Origin: Bretschneidera sinensis | Taxonomy: Eukaryota > Streptophyta > Magnoliopsida > Brassicales > Akaniaceae | Assembly: GCA_023935145.1 (NCBI GenBank) | Contig: CM043698.1 | Location: 84,941,001-85,005,000 of the forward strand | DNA: 64,000 bases | Direction of reading: 5' to 3' | Shown: piece after piece, positions 47,551 to 57,806 of the stretch | How positions within the stretch are numbered: position 1 is the stretch's first letter | How the letters are laid out: each line of letters opens with the position of its first letter | Translations under genes and position numbers: made by a program | The notes under the pieces: model-generated | Databases searched by the model: none | What the model was told of the DNA's origin: nothing | Seen by the model: the letters and a program-made list of their open reading frames with translations, nothing else

Positions 47551-48366
47551 CACCATCTGGCTTCATCATTCAGAGTATAATTCCTGAGCCACTTTGGTGT
47601 TTACCGGTGGACTTCCGCCAGTATTTTGGTGGATCCTGAAGGCATTGCTACCACGAGGGGAAGTGCCGCCCGTCAGCGAGTGAAATTTCTCCCATGTAAA
47701 GTTTTTTATTTATTTCTTTATATTCAGTTGTTTTAGTTTAAATGTTTAGCACTTTTTATTATAGTTTTATAGTTATGAGTGGCTAAACTCTTCAGCTAAG
47801 GTTGAAGATGAAGCCCCGCCGTTGTTTGGCGTAGTAGTTCAGATTTGCTTGTACAAATCTGACAATTTTTAGTATAAATGTTCTGTCAATTATTTGAGTT
47901 AATCTTATAATTGATTGAGTTTAAATTGTCTGTTGGATTTTCTTTGTGTTTCATCTGATGGATACATTGAATGCTTTTCGATTAAATTGGATTCCCTTTG
48001 TGATTTGTTAAGAGCGGATACATTGGGTGCTTTTGGTTTAGTTGGGATATTCTTTGTTTTTTGTCTTATAGTTGGATTCATGGAATGTTTTGATAGGCTA
48101 TATTTTTAGAACATATATGCTTAACTTTGGTAGGGTGGATTCGGAAACCTTAGTATTTTTTATTAGTTTTTAAATCAACTTAGTTTAGTTTATATTTCTT
48201 TTGCAATATCATTCAAAATTCGGAACTAGGTTAAGATAGAGTTAATTTAGATTAAAAAATATATTTTCACAACACAATTCCCTGTGGATTCAACCTCGCA
48301 CTTGCACAACGCTATATTGCAAACGACTCGTGCACTTGCGAGTAAATTAAAACTCACAACAAGTTT

Positions 48367-48385
48367 TTGACGCCGTTGCCGGGGA
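48367..48385 (+). other. Primer binding site (tRNA-Asp type) of the Athila-like element
   Basis: TGACGCCGTTGCCGGGGA differs by one base from TGGCGCCGTTGCCGGGGA, the complement of the 3' end of plant tRNA-Asp. It lies a few bases after the 5' LTR. Confidence 0.75.
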
Positions 48386-48473
48386 ATTGTTTGGTTTGTG
48401 AAAATTTTTGGTCTAAAATGATTTTATTTTTCTACTAGTTAGTTATCTTTTTGTTAAAAAAAATAAAAAAAAA

Positions 48474-49073
48474 ATGTGGATGAATCCAGCGCCGGTTTCA
48501 CAGTCTTTAGAAGACGCCCTCAAGGATTTCATTAAAATGACCGGCCCGTCCCTCAATGCTGCCAGCACATTCAATGTTGATAGCTGTTCCATCTGTGCTA
48601 GTCCCATGCATCTAGCACAGAATTGTCCGTCAATGCCGGCTTGTGCCGAGTATCCCATGGAACAAATGAATGCTTTCAATGAGTGTTGTTGGCAATCAAA
48701 TGGATCTTACTCTGAAACATACAATCCAGGGTGGTGGGACCACTCTAATTTTTCATGGGAGCAGAACCAACCAATGAATCAGGGAGGAGCCCCTTTCTAT
48801 GCTCACAATCAATACACTCCCGAATTTCCTCCACCAATTCCAAATTATGGTCACTCAGCTTATCCAGCACCATCACCCACTTACCAAGCTCCCATTCAAG
48901 CGCCAGCGTCGGTTTCACAGTCATTGGAGGACGCTCTCAATGATTTCATGAAATCGACTAGCCAATCTATGAGTGAAATGATGAGTGCAACAATAGAAAA
49001 CACCCAAGCGATTGCCACACTAGAGAGTCAAATTGATCAAATCGCAAGTTACGTGGGTGAAGGAGAGGAATGA
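48474..49073 (+). pseudogene. Athila-like gag, central and C-terminal part
   Basis: The 199-codon frame opens directly in gag C-terminal sequence. It has a zinc-knuckle-like CSICASPMHLAQNC, YPMEQMNAFNECCWQSNG, SETYNPGWWDHSNFSWEQN and a second copy of SVSQSLEDALNDFMKSTSQS near residue 150 that resembles its own start (PVSQSLEDALKDFIKMTG), so the N-terminal half of gag was probably lost by exchange between these two stretches. It ends EGEE at 49073; gag-related sequence continues out of frame to ~49390 (ATRIIKDLSRSFLSKVPYLE). Confidence 0.8.
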
Positions 49074-49412
49074 GAGTTCCCCAGTCAATTTGAGCCTTAC
49101 CCAAAGGAACAATTTGCGGTGGGATCTTCAACTCCAATGCATTGGCAGGAACAAGTGCAATCAACTGTCCCATACTTGTCTGGGAGATAAGTGGACAATC
49201 AAGTGGAAGAGAACCCTGCTATGCACCAAGGGCAAGAGAGTGGCAACAATGAGAAGAGAGATGCTGAGCCATCTACAGCCACTCGTATTATTAAGGATCT
49301 CTCTAGGTCGTTTTTATCTAAAGTGCCTTACCTTGAGAGACTACAAACCCCCAAGGAAGAAAGGAAGTCTGAGGACATTATGGAGGCATGATTTGCTCAG
49401 TTTGAAGAGGAT

Positions 49413-50051
49413 TTGGATTTAGATAAGTTACTTGAGCAAGCAAATACTATCGTGGAGTCTGCTCCTCTAAAGATCAGTGAGACGGAGGAAACCACAACAC
49501 CTGAACCTCACAAGAAGGAACTTAAGCCTTTACTGGATAATCTTGAGTATAAGTTCCTAGGTCCAGTAGATTCTTTGCCTATAATTATAGCTTTAGATTT
49601 GGGTGATGCTCCAGAGGAGAAATTATTGGACGTCTTAAGAGAGCATCAGGAAGCTATAGGCTGGACTATTGAGGATGTCAAAGAAATCAACCCCTCGTTG
49701 GTGATACACACGATACAGTTGGAGGAGAATGCCAAGCCATCGAGGGAGCCACAAAGAAGGCTCAACCCTGCTTTGCAAGAGGTTGTGAGGGCGGAAGATA
49801 TTAAGCTGTTAGAGGCAGAGATCATTTATCCCATCTCTGATAGCAAGTGGGTGAGCCAGATTCCAGTCGTGCCCAAACATGTTGAATTTACGGTAGTAAA
49901 TAAAGACAACGAGTTAGTTCCAACTCGAGTGCAGTCAAGATGGAGAAAATGTCTAGACTACCGTAAATTGAATGCTGCCACTAGTCCTGATCATTTTCCA
50001 TTCCTATTTATTGATCAGATGGTGGAGCACTTAGTTGGGCATGTTTACTAA
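49413..50051 (+). pseudogene. Athila-like polyprotein: region before and start of reverse transcriptase
   Basis: The 212-codon frame holds LKPLLDNLEYKFLGPVDSLP, LREHQEAIGWTIEDVKEINP, RRLNPALQEVVRAEDIKLLE, IIYPISDSKWVSQIPVVPKH and CLDYRKLNAATSPDHFPFLF, then ends IDQMVEHLVGHVY. These are the first blocks of a gypsy reverse transcriptase. The catalytic YxDD block and everything after it are absent, and the sequence jumps to the 3' non-coding region. Confidence 0.85.
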
Positions 50052-50937
50052 AGTTGGGTCTGGCTGAAGACGTTAAACTTAGCGCTCATGGGAGGCACCC
50101 CACAGCTTATCTTTTCTTTTGTTTATTTATTATTTTGCATTTTTATGATTAATGTTTGTTTCCAGTATTTTTTGTTTTCCATTTTTTATTTTTCAGGGAC
50201 AAAGCGTACTTCAGTTCAAGTTTGGGGGTATGCTATGAGCCATACCAGTCCAGATAGTTCTCCATATCTCAGGTCAGCTCTTTCCATATTAGTCACACAT
50301 TGGGGTCAATGTGTAATTTAAGTTTGGGGGTATGGGAGACACATCACACACTTTGTCCTAATTTGTTGTCTTTTCGTCATAGAGATAAATGCATGCTCAT
50401 GTTATCGTGAAATTTTGGTTGATCTAAACATTTTCTATGATGTGATGTCATTGGTGAGCTTAACATTTTGAACACATGATCTGGTGATAAATTTTAAAAT
50501 TTAGTTACTTACCTTAGGCATTTGAGAATTCACATTTTTGACATAATCTAACACGAGCACATTAGCACAAATTATGTGAGGTATGACATGTGATTTTAAT
50601 GTGTATTTTTCCTTATCTTAACTGAAACTGGATGACTTGTTGGATGAACTCTTGGGCATAGGAAAATATTAAAAAAAAATTATCAATAAACTTTTCGTTG
50701 AGTAACTGGACCTCTTGCCTCAGTAAGCAGTGAGTGTTCATGTCAAAAGGTGGAATTTTGCTTGGTAATATTAAGGTCGGTTTAATTTCGTAGCCTGTTT
50801 GACTCGAGTTAGTAAGTCCTTAGGGGTGTCTTTACACCTAATGCCCTAAAACCACCTGGTTTGGGAGTCATTGACTCAACACTCGCTACATGGGTCAATT
50901 AGAAAGCTTAAGAGAACTAAACATAGCCGTGCCTTAT

Positions 50938-50970
<33 letters not shown>

Positions 50971-51343
50971 GTATATATATATATAAATACTATGCCTTTT
51001 TTGTTCATTTTGATGGGAAATTCGGTGAATCTTGAGACATGGAGACCTTACACATTGGAGTCACTTGGAAGCTTCATTTCTATATGCTAATTCACTTTAC
51101 ACAGTGTCAGACTTGTGATGCCTTAACCTGCCTTTTGTAAGTAATCAGATTTTAACATTTCTATTCATTGCGAAGATGGGTTTATCTTTTTAAGCTTGCT
51201 CATGAATGAATATCATGGTGATGTGTGTTCCTTAAATTTTTGGATACCATGAGTGATGACTTTATCTTTATGTTCTTTGTTTTTCATTGAGTCTTTTATT
51301 TTGTTTTGCTAAGGGACTAGCAAAATATAAGTTTGGGGATATT
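50052..51343 (+). other. 3' non-coding region with three polypurine tracts
   Basis: AAGTTTGGGGGTATG at 50218-50232 and 50320-50334, and AAGTTTGGGGATATT (51329-51343) directly before the 3' LTR. A TA/GTAT microsatellite is at 50938-50985. No coding frame is supported. Confidence 0.7.
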
Positions 51344-52303
51344 TGATGAGTCTTAAATATTGCATATTTTAGACCCTTAACTTATATTTGTTATGCTCTT
51401 AGTTAGTAGTATTTCACTTTATTTTACGTCTTTCTTGTGTTTTGTGTATTTTTACAGGTTTGTGGAGAAAATAAAGCATTTCAAGAGATGTGAAGCTTCT
51501 GGAGACATTGCGATCGATCGCACGAGATATGCGATCGAGCGCACCTGCGCTCGAGCGCACCTGCCTACGAACGAGCGCATGGTCAACATCCCACATCGAA
51601 ATATTTGAAGTTCAGTGCATCTGCGATCGATCGTAGCAGACATGCGATCGAGCGCACATGAGATCGTGCGCACAAGACATGCGATCGATCGTACCTGCGA
51701 TTGATCGCACCACACTGCGATCGAGCGCACACGAGCAGTATCCCACATCGAATCTGCAACCCATATTGCTCCGGGTCTTCCACTATATAAACACCATCTG
51801 GCTTCATCATTCAGTGTACAATTCTTGAGCCACTTTGGTGTTTACCGGTGGACTTCCGCCAGCATTTTGATGGATCCCGAAGGCATTGCTACCACGAGGG
51901 GAAGCACCGCCCGTCAGCGAGTGGAATTTCTCCCATGTAAAGTTTTTTATTTATTTCTTTATATTCAGTTGTTTTAGTTTAAATGTTTAGCACTTTTTAT
52001 TATAGTTTTATAGTTATGAGTGGCTAGACTCTTCAGCTAAGGTTGAAGATGAAGCCCCGCCGTTGTTTGGCGTAGTAGTTCAGATTTGCTTGTACAAATC
52101 TGACAATTTTTAGTATAAATGTTCTGTCAATTATTTGAGTTAATCTTATAATTGATTGAGTTTAAATTTTCTGTTGGATTTTCTTTGTGTTTCATCTGAT
52201 GGATACATTGAATGCTTTTCGATTAAATTGGATTCCCTTTGTGATTTGTTAAGAGCGGATACATTGGGTGCTTTTGGTTTAGTTGGGATATTCTTTGTTT
52301 TTT
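51344..52303 (+). repeat. 3' LTR of the Athila-like element, truncated
   Basis: It matches 47106 to about 48066 nearly base for base, including the palindrome cluster (51505-51735) and TATA box (51783-51791), then stops at GTTTTTTG. Confidence 0.88.
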
Positions 52304-53640
52304 GATACTAACCTACAAAAGAGAGAAATCTTATCATTATGGAGCAACACATAATGATGTGCTTGAGCCAATGACATGTCATCGAACTCAACACTTACAA
52401 TCTTTCCCATAATTCGTCCACTAGAGGAAAACATGTACTCATCCAGATAATTTACATTATCATGGTTCCTTTGGGGATGGTTGAATTTTGTCTCTACACC
52501 TTTGAAGTATTGTGAGCAATATGTTAGATAAGATTTCAAGCACACTAAATACCTTGCAAAGTCAAAAAAATTAAAAGATAAATTTACTAGCCAATATAAA
52601 AAAAAAAAAAAGTATTCACAAATGAGATTTGAACATCTAACCCCCCAACAGGATACATCCACTTGTAATGTACGAGACCACCAAGTCTATCCTTTGAGGC
52701 TAAGTGAATGATTAGATTAACCATAATGGTACAGAAACTAGGGGGAATATTTTCTCCAAAAGGAAAAGTGTCAATGCAACACGCGACTCCAATACGTCAA
52801 GCTCCTAGGGATCAAGGGCTTTAGAGAATAAAGCTTTAAAAAACGATGATAACTCTTAAACAACTGCTACAACATGTCTAGGCAAAGATGCTCTCAAGGC
52901 GATAGGAAAGATTTCTTGCATAAATAAGTGACCGCCATGACTCTTTAAGTTTGACAGCTTACGCTCCTTTACGTTAACACATCTTGAGATGTTTGATGCT
53001 TACCCATCAGGAACTTTGAAATTTGCAAAAAATGTCAAGAAATTGTCCTTCTCTTTCGTAGATATAGTGTAGCATGCTAAAGGCAAGTGATCTTTTCCAT
53101 TAGGAAGAACCATTAAATGGAGGTCTTTTCTAATACCAATTTGCTTGAGATCATGGCGTGCCTTTTTTATTATCTTTAGTCTTACCATCTATATTCAATA
53201 TTGTTCCAATCAAATTATCACATACATTCTTCTCTATATGCATCACAGCTAGATTATGACGAAGGAAATTGTTTTTCCAACAAGGTAACAAAAAAAATGC
53301 TTCTTTTTTCCACAAAATATGTACTAATTCCTCATCCATGGGAAGATCCTCCTTATCAACATTTTCTAGGAAATCTTCTACATCCTAAAAAAGATTATCA
53401 ACTTCATCCACTAGTACTTGCCCCGTAGAGGTACCAACATCCTCTCTTGCCCTCTTCTTAGAAGGCTTCGAGGTTTTACCATCGATGTAGTTTCCACCCT
53501 CTAATTGACTTAAAACATCGTGTCCAAACAGTGGAATAGGAGCAGATCCCTATATAGGTCTTCAACTAGCTATAGAGGTGTGGTTCCAATGAGTGATGTT
53601 GTGTATAATGGCTTGTGCATTTCCTAGTTTTTTAGCACAA
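52304..53640 (-). pseudogene. CACTA TNP2 transposase, N-terminal and central part
   Basis: Minus-strand blocks in order: LFGHDVLSQLEGGNYIDGK with SKPSKKRARED (53540-53450), LPCWKNNFLRHNLAVMHIEK then NVCDNLIGTILNIDGKTKDN (53290-53170), MGIRK-type ARHDLKQIGIRKDLHLMVLP and KDHLPLACYTISTKEK (53160-53030), ERKLSNLKSHGGHLFMQEIF and PIALRASLPRHVVAVV (52975-52860), LDVLESRVALTLFLLEKIFP (52800-52740) and SLAQAHHYVLLHNDKISLF (~52375-52320). This is the order of plant TNP2 (Transposase_21). Several stops and frameshifts are present. Confidence 0.85.
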
Positions 53641-53994
53641 AGTTTTTATTTATGGATTAATTCTTAATGAAGTGCAGTGTTTTTCAGGAGTCTCCCATGT
53701 GAAGTCAATTAAGATGGTTGTACGAAACAATCAAGCACCAAAAAAACAAGAGATTAACGACTCCAATTTTCCCCAAAACCAAATAACTCAAGCACTATTG
53801 AAAATATAGACTAAAAGCCTACAAATTAACTAAAAACTATTAGAGAATTAGAGATGGGGAGCATATACATACAAGATTGGAACGACCCGTGTAAGGCTTG
53901 ACAAAGAAACGAGCTGTTTAACGAAAAAGAAGATAGCGCACGTTATATTTGGGTTTCTCTCTTCTGAATGCTTAAGCACACGAATAATTTAGCC

Positions 53995-54276
53995 AGGTTT
54001 CTTTGTCCTATTTTGGTGCTTCAAAGCGCCAATATATGATGCAGTCATATAGTTGCGCTTTGAAGCACCGATACATGACCGGACCACATAGCAGCACTTT
54101 TAAACACCTCTATATTTTTTAGCGCTTTCAAACGCCAGTACAATCGTCATATTCGGTGCTTAAAAGCGCCGCAATAGGAAATGGGTTTTTGCTTATTCTG
54201 GCACTTAGAAGCGTCGATATTTTCACATTGCAGCGCTGAAAAGAAAGCAGTGGCGCACGTCAATAATGTTGTAGTG
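53995..54276. repeat. Right sub-terminal repeat region of the CACTA element
   Basis: Copies of TTGCGCTTTGAAGCACC, GGTGCTTAAAAGCGCCGC and GGCACTTAGAAGCG in both orientations, ending TGTTGTAGTG. Confidence 0.8.
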
Positions 54277-57200
54277 TAGTCTTACAATTTATATACTCTA
54301 TCCAAAGTATTACTTAAATTGTTTCCTTCTTACCTCTCTTTTTTTTGCTTTTGTACTTGAAGGACTAAATCCTTTACCATTTTTCAATCTTTCCTTTGGA
54401 CTTCATTACTTTAGGAGTCTCAAACGCAGTACGACTTTTAAATCATATGTCTCCCCATAGATACTTAGTCCTCACAAGGTCGATTACCAACATATCACTT
54501 CCTCCAATCCCTTTGTCATTCTTCCTCAAGGAAATTCATAAGATTCTTAGGTATCATTAACATCATTACACGAATTCCTTACTCAAATCAACTTAGTCTT
54601 TTACTCAAATTTTTTGTTTCTTTACTTTATGGTCCCCATTCCACCTACGAAAAGAAATAATCAACTATAAATCAAGCTTCCAATTATTTAAGAAATTTCT
54701 AGTATCCTTCAAACAAATTGATTCAATGTAGGTTAGCGTCTCTCAGCTTTATCCCACTTTCTCACTCATCATTTCCAATTACATATAACTAACTCCATTT
54801 ACAAATTCCGCCCAGCTTCATCAGTTAGCTGTCTTTAGTAATGACTTATCTAGTTTGTCCTTTATCTTCACTTATACCTCCCAATGAATTCCATCTATCT
54901 AGGATCTTTCTTTGATATCGATCGTACTTCAAATTTATTTTCCTCTTAATGTCCTTCCAATCCTTTATCTAACATCGAAGTTTGTATCTTTTATCTTTCT
55001 CTATGTTATAAACACTAAACTTTACGTTCAGTCGTAATCCCCTTACTTAGAAAACTTCGAAGATATAATTTAATAACTCTCCACCCCAAGAATTTCTAAG
55101 AGAATTTTAAACTCTTAACCTTATGGTTATTAGTCCTTGTGCTAGTTAATTCACTCTTTTACTTCTCAAATAACCAATTTTCTCAATCTCCAATCTTCTA
55201 ATCGATTTTTACTTGTAGCATCTAAATTCATACTTAGGCATTCATCTTTTCTCCAATTTATCTTTTTTCCAAACACTAGAAATAGCTTCAAAATTTTCAA
55301 GGTTACAATTCCACAAGTCCTCATGTTTAACTTAAAATACTTTCTATCTCTTCTTATCCTTACTACGTTACTCCTTACTTAACTCTTTTTGTTAAATCAC
55401 TGAACTATAATATCTTAATTTCTTTAATCTACCTTCACCTCTCTACTAGGCCTTTACATACTTAGGCTATTATCTTGACCTAAATATACTTTAATTCCTT
55501 TTCTTTTCTCTTTTCTCTTTCCGGTTCATTTTCGAAATCAAGACTTCTAAAAGACCAATTAACATAACATTTCATCTCTACACCTTTTCTTACCGAAAAT
55601 CATATATAATCGCACAACGTATAACGAAGTCCAAAATTTTCCTTTAATTTACAACAACTAATGGTTCTAGAATATAATACTTAACATCCACAATTCTTCA
55701 AACACAACTTTTGATTCGGTCTTGATTAATACTCCTCATACACTCAGTAACAGTCTATTTTCAACTCTTTAACGTTCCTCGGTAACTCCTTAACTTGTCT
55801 TAGATTTGCCCTTCATCTTAAATTAAGTTTCATATATAAAAATAAAATCATGGTGTTTAATACACTCTATCCTTTTCTAATAGATACCTCTTCCAATACT
55901 ATCCTTCCTTAAGGTATTCCACACTTCACTAGCTTCTAAGTAAATAATTTTTGTTTTAAAATCTCTCCTTTTTACACTGTTAACGACAATTGTCAAGTCC
56001 ATGTTAATAGATAGGTAAAGCTTAAAGCTAATTTTCTCAAATTGTAACTTCTCACTATAAGCTCCAACCACAATTCGTTATCCAACAATCCATTGGCCAT
56101 GAAATCTATACCCACTTCTTTTCACCATAATCGTCTTAGTACTTTCATACCTTACTAGACTCATGGTCTCTTATCAAACATCTTCTTGACTTCTCCACTC
56201 AAAAAGTAATCTTCTTTGTTAAGCATCTCTACCATATTTTTACTAGTCACATTCCTTCTTAATACTCTAACCACATCGAAAACAAGTTATCCATAAACTT
56301 TTGGCTTTTCAAACACTCCAGTTACCTTAACTCATCATGACACCCCTCTTACTAAACCCAACTTAACATTTCTCAAACATAAATCCCAAAGTAAGATAAA
56401 AACTCTTGGGCTTACTCACTAATGTCAACTAAACAATTACTCAATCTTAACTCTAAACTCAAGGTTTTTAGGTCTTCAAATAAATCTACCATCTTTCTGT
56501 ATCGCACTTCACTTAGCATTAAGATTCAATCAAAAACTTCACTACACCTATCTCTTTTACAGCTTTTCACACAACAAATTCATTTTCCAAAATTCACTTT
56601 CCATCGTATGATATACTATAATTGAGCCCAAAAAAACTTTACTTAAGAAAACCTTACTTTCCTTTCCATCTCTCTTAAAGTCCCAAGATGCAACAAAAAC
56701 TTTACTTAAACTCACATAGCACCATCATTCCCTACTCAATTTATTCCTTCTTGTTTTACCATCATTAATTCTTACTAACTCTTAGACCTTATACTAACCA
56801 CTTATCCTACAGTTTCCTCTTATCCCCTACAAATACTCATAATTCCACTCAAATTCTACTTGTACAATAATCATTCTTCTCAAATCTCACTTCACAACTG
56901 ATATTTATAATTCTACAAATCAAAACAAATCCCCAACTCTCAAACTTCCCCACGGTTTCTATAGGACTTCACAATCTGAACTATCGAAACATCTCAGTTT
57001 AACACCCAATCAACTACCCTTTCCTTGACTCATCACCCAGGTACACATACAAACCCACTATCCAAAACTTACTCTACATCGAGTCTAAAGTTTTCAATAA
57101 TTATATCTTATGCCAATATTATACAACATCTATACAATCATCAATCACAAGTATCTTAATATAAACAATATATAAAAAAAATCATTAAAAGCAAAGTTCA

Positions 57201-57806
57201 TACGTATCTTAACATTACATATATTATTCTCATACAATAAATATCCCCCACAACCAAGTCTCTAAGTTCTTTAACGAGCAATTTACTAACAATTTGCTAA
57301 AGCTTAAACAATCAAAGTAAAACTTTCAAGTTAATAAAAATATTTAAGGAGGAAATCTTTTCTCAATATTTATTCCATAATTATGATAATTTCTTTCATT
57401 TCACATTAAACTTCAATACAAAATTCAAAACATTTAGTAACCCTTTTTTCAACAACCAAACTGTACCATTACATTTTCACAATTACTCGTAAATGATATA
57501 TCAAACAAAACAATTCTTCATATCCAAGAAATTATACCAATAATTCTTATTAAGGCAATTAACACAACAATTCACAAACATCACCAAAATCATTTCAAAC
57601 AACACCAAAATTCATACAATATCTACACACAAATCGACTCAATCATAATCTGAAAACATCTTATCCCCATTTAAACCATTACTAGTTACTGCTTCTAACA
57701 GCATCCTCTCAACTCTACACAGCTGACTCGTTATAACCACCCCATGCGCCAAGCATCATGCAACTAAGTCTATAGGACCTTAAACCTAAAGCACTTATTC
57801 CAAAAA
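54277..57806 (-). other. LARD interior, 5' part, non-coding
   Basis: About 3.5 kb rich in C and T on the plus strand, with no frame longer than ~67 codons and no retroviral motif. TAG at 54277-54279 is the right target-site copy of the CACTA insertion. I see no other structure in it. Confidence 0.65.

Larger units (their letters stand above)
47106..48361 (+). repeat. 5' LTR of the Athila-like element
   Basis: 1256 bp with a GCGATCGATCGC cluster (47268-47495), TATA box (CTATATAAA, 47542-47550) and an A/T-rich 3' part with GTGGATTCAACCTCGCACTTG near the end, typical of this lineage. Confidence 0.85.
47106..52303 (+). mobile_element. Internally deleted Athila-like gypsy retrotransposon
   Basis: The 5' LTR at 47106-48361 (TGATGAGTCTTAAATATTGC to CTCACAACA), tRNA-Asp-type primer site, gag remnant, start of reverse transcriptase, long 3' non-coding region with three AAGTTTGGGGGTATG purine tracts, and a 3' LTR beginning at 51344 that matches the 5' LTR but stops at 52303, ~300 bp early. 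The left flank CTAACCTAT resembles CTAACCTAC just after 52303. Most of pol (rest of RT, RNase H, integrase) is missing. It interrupts the TNP2 gene of the CACTA element. Confidence 0.88.
41418..54276 (-). mobile_element. CACTA (En/Spm-type) transposon, 12.9 kb
   Basis: The left end TACTGCAACATAACTCGC (a mutated CACTACAACA) and right end AACATTATTGTTGTAGTG-type terminus (TGTTGTAGTG at 54267-54276) are inverted, flanked by TAG at 41415-41417 and 54277-54279, the 3-bp duplication typical of CACTA elements. Both ends carry many sub-terminal GCGCTTNNAAGCGCC motifs. On the minus strand it encodes remnants of TNP2 (53640 to 46390, split by a gypsy element) and TNPA (from 44420). Without the gypsy insertion it is ~7.7 kb. 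Frame breaks in TNP2 show it is no longer autonomous. Confidence 0.88.

Noticed and set aside
47155..47580. A 141-codon plus-strand frame in the Athila-like LTR (and opposing frames there and at 51393-51810)
   Set aside because: It lies entirely in the LTR and is opened by the CpG palindrome repeats; both strands and both LTRs show similar frames, so it is a composition effect.
52266..52662. The 127-codon minus frame as an independent gene
   Set aside because: Its middle (SLAQAHHYVLLHNDKISLF) is the TNP2 transposase block; the ends run into unrelated sequence and the gypsy LTR.
57770..57806. A standard tRNA primer site for the LARD element
   Set aside because: The minus strand reads TGGAATAAGTGC next to the LTR; it starts TGG but does not match the initiator-Met or Asp sites seen in the other elements, so it is not called.
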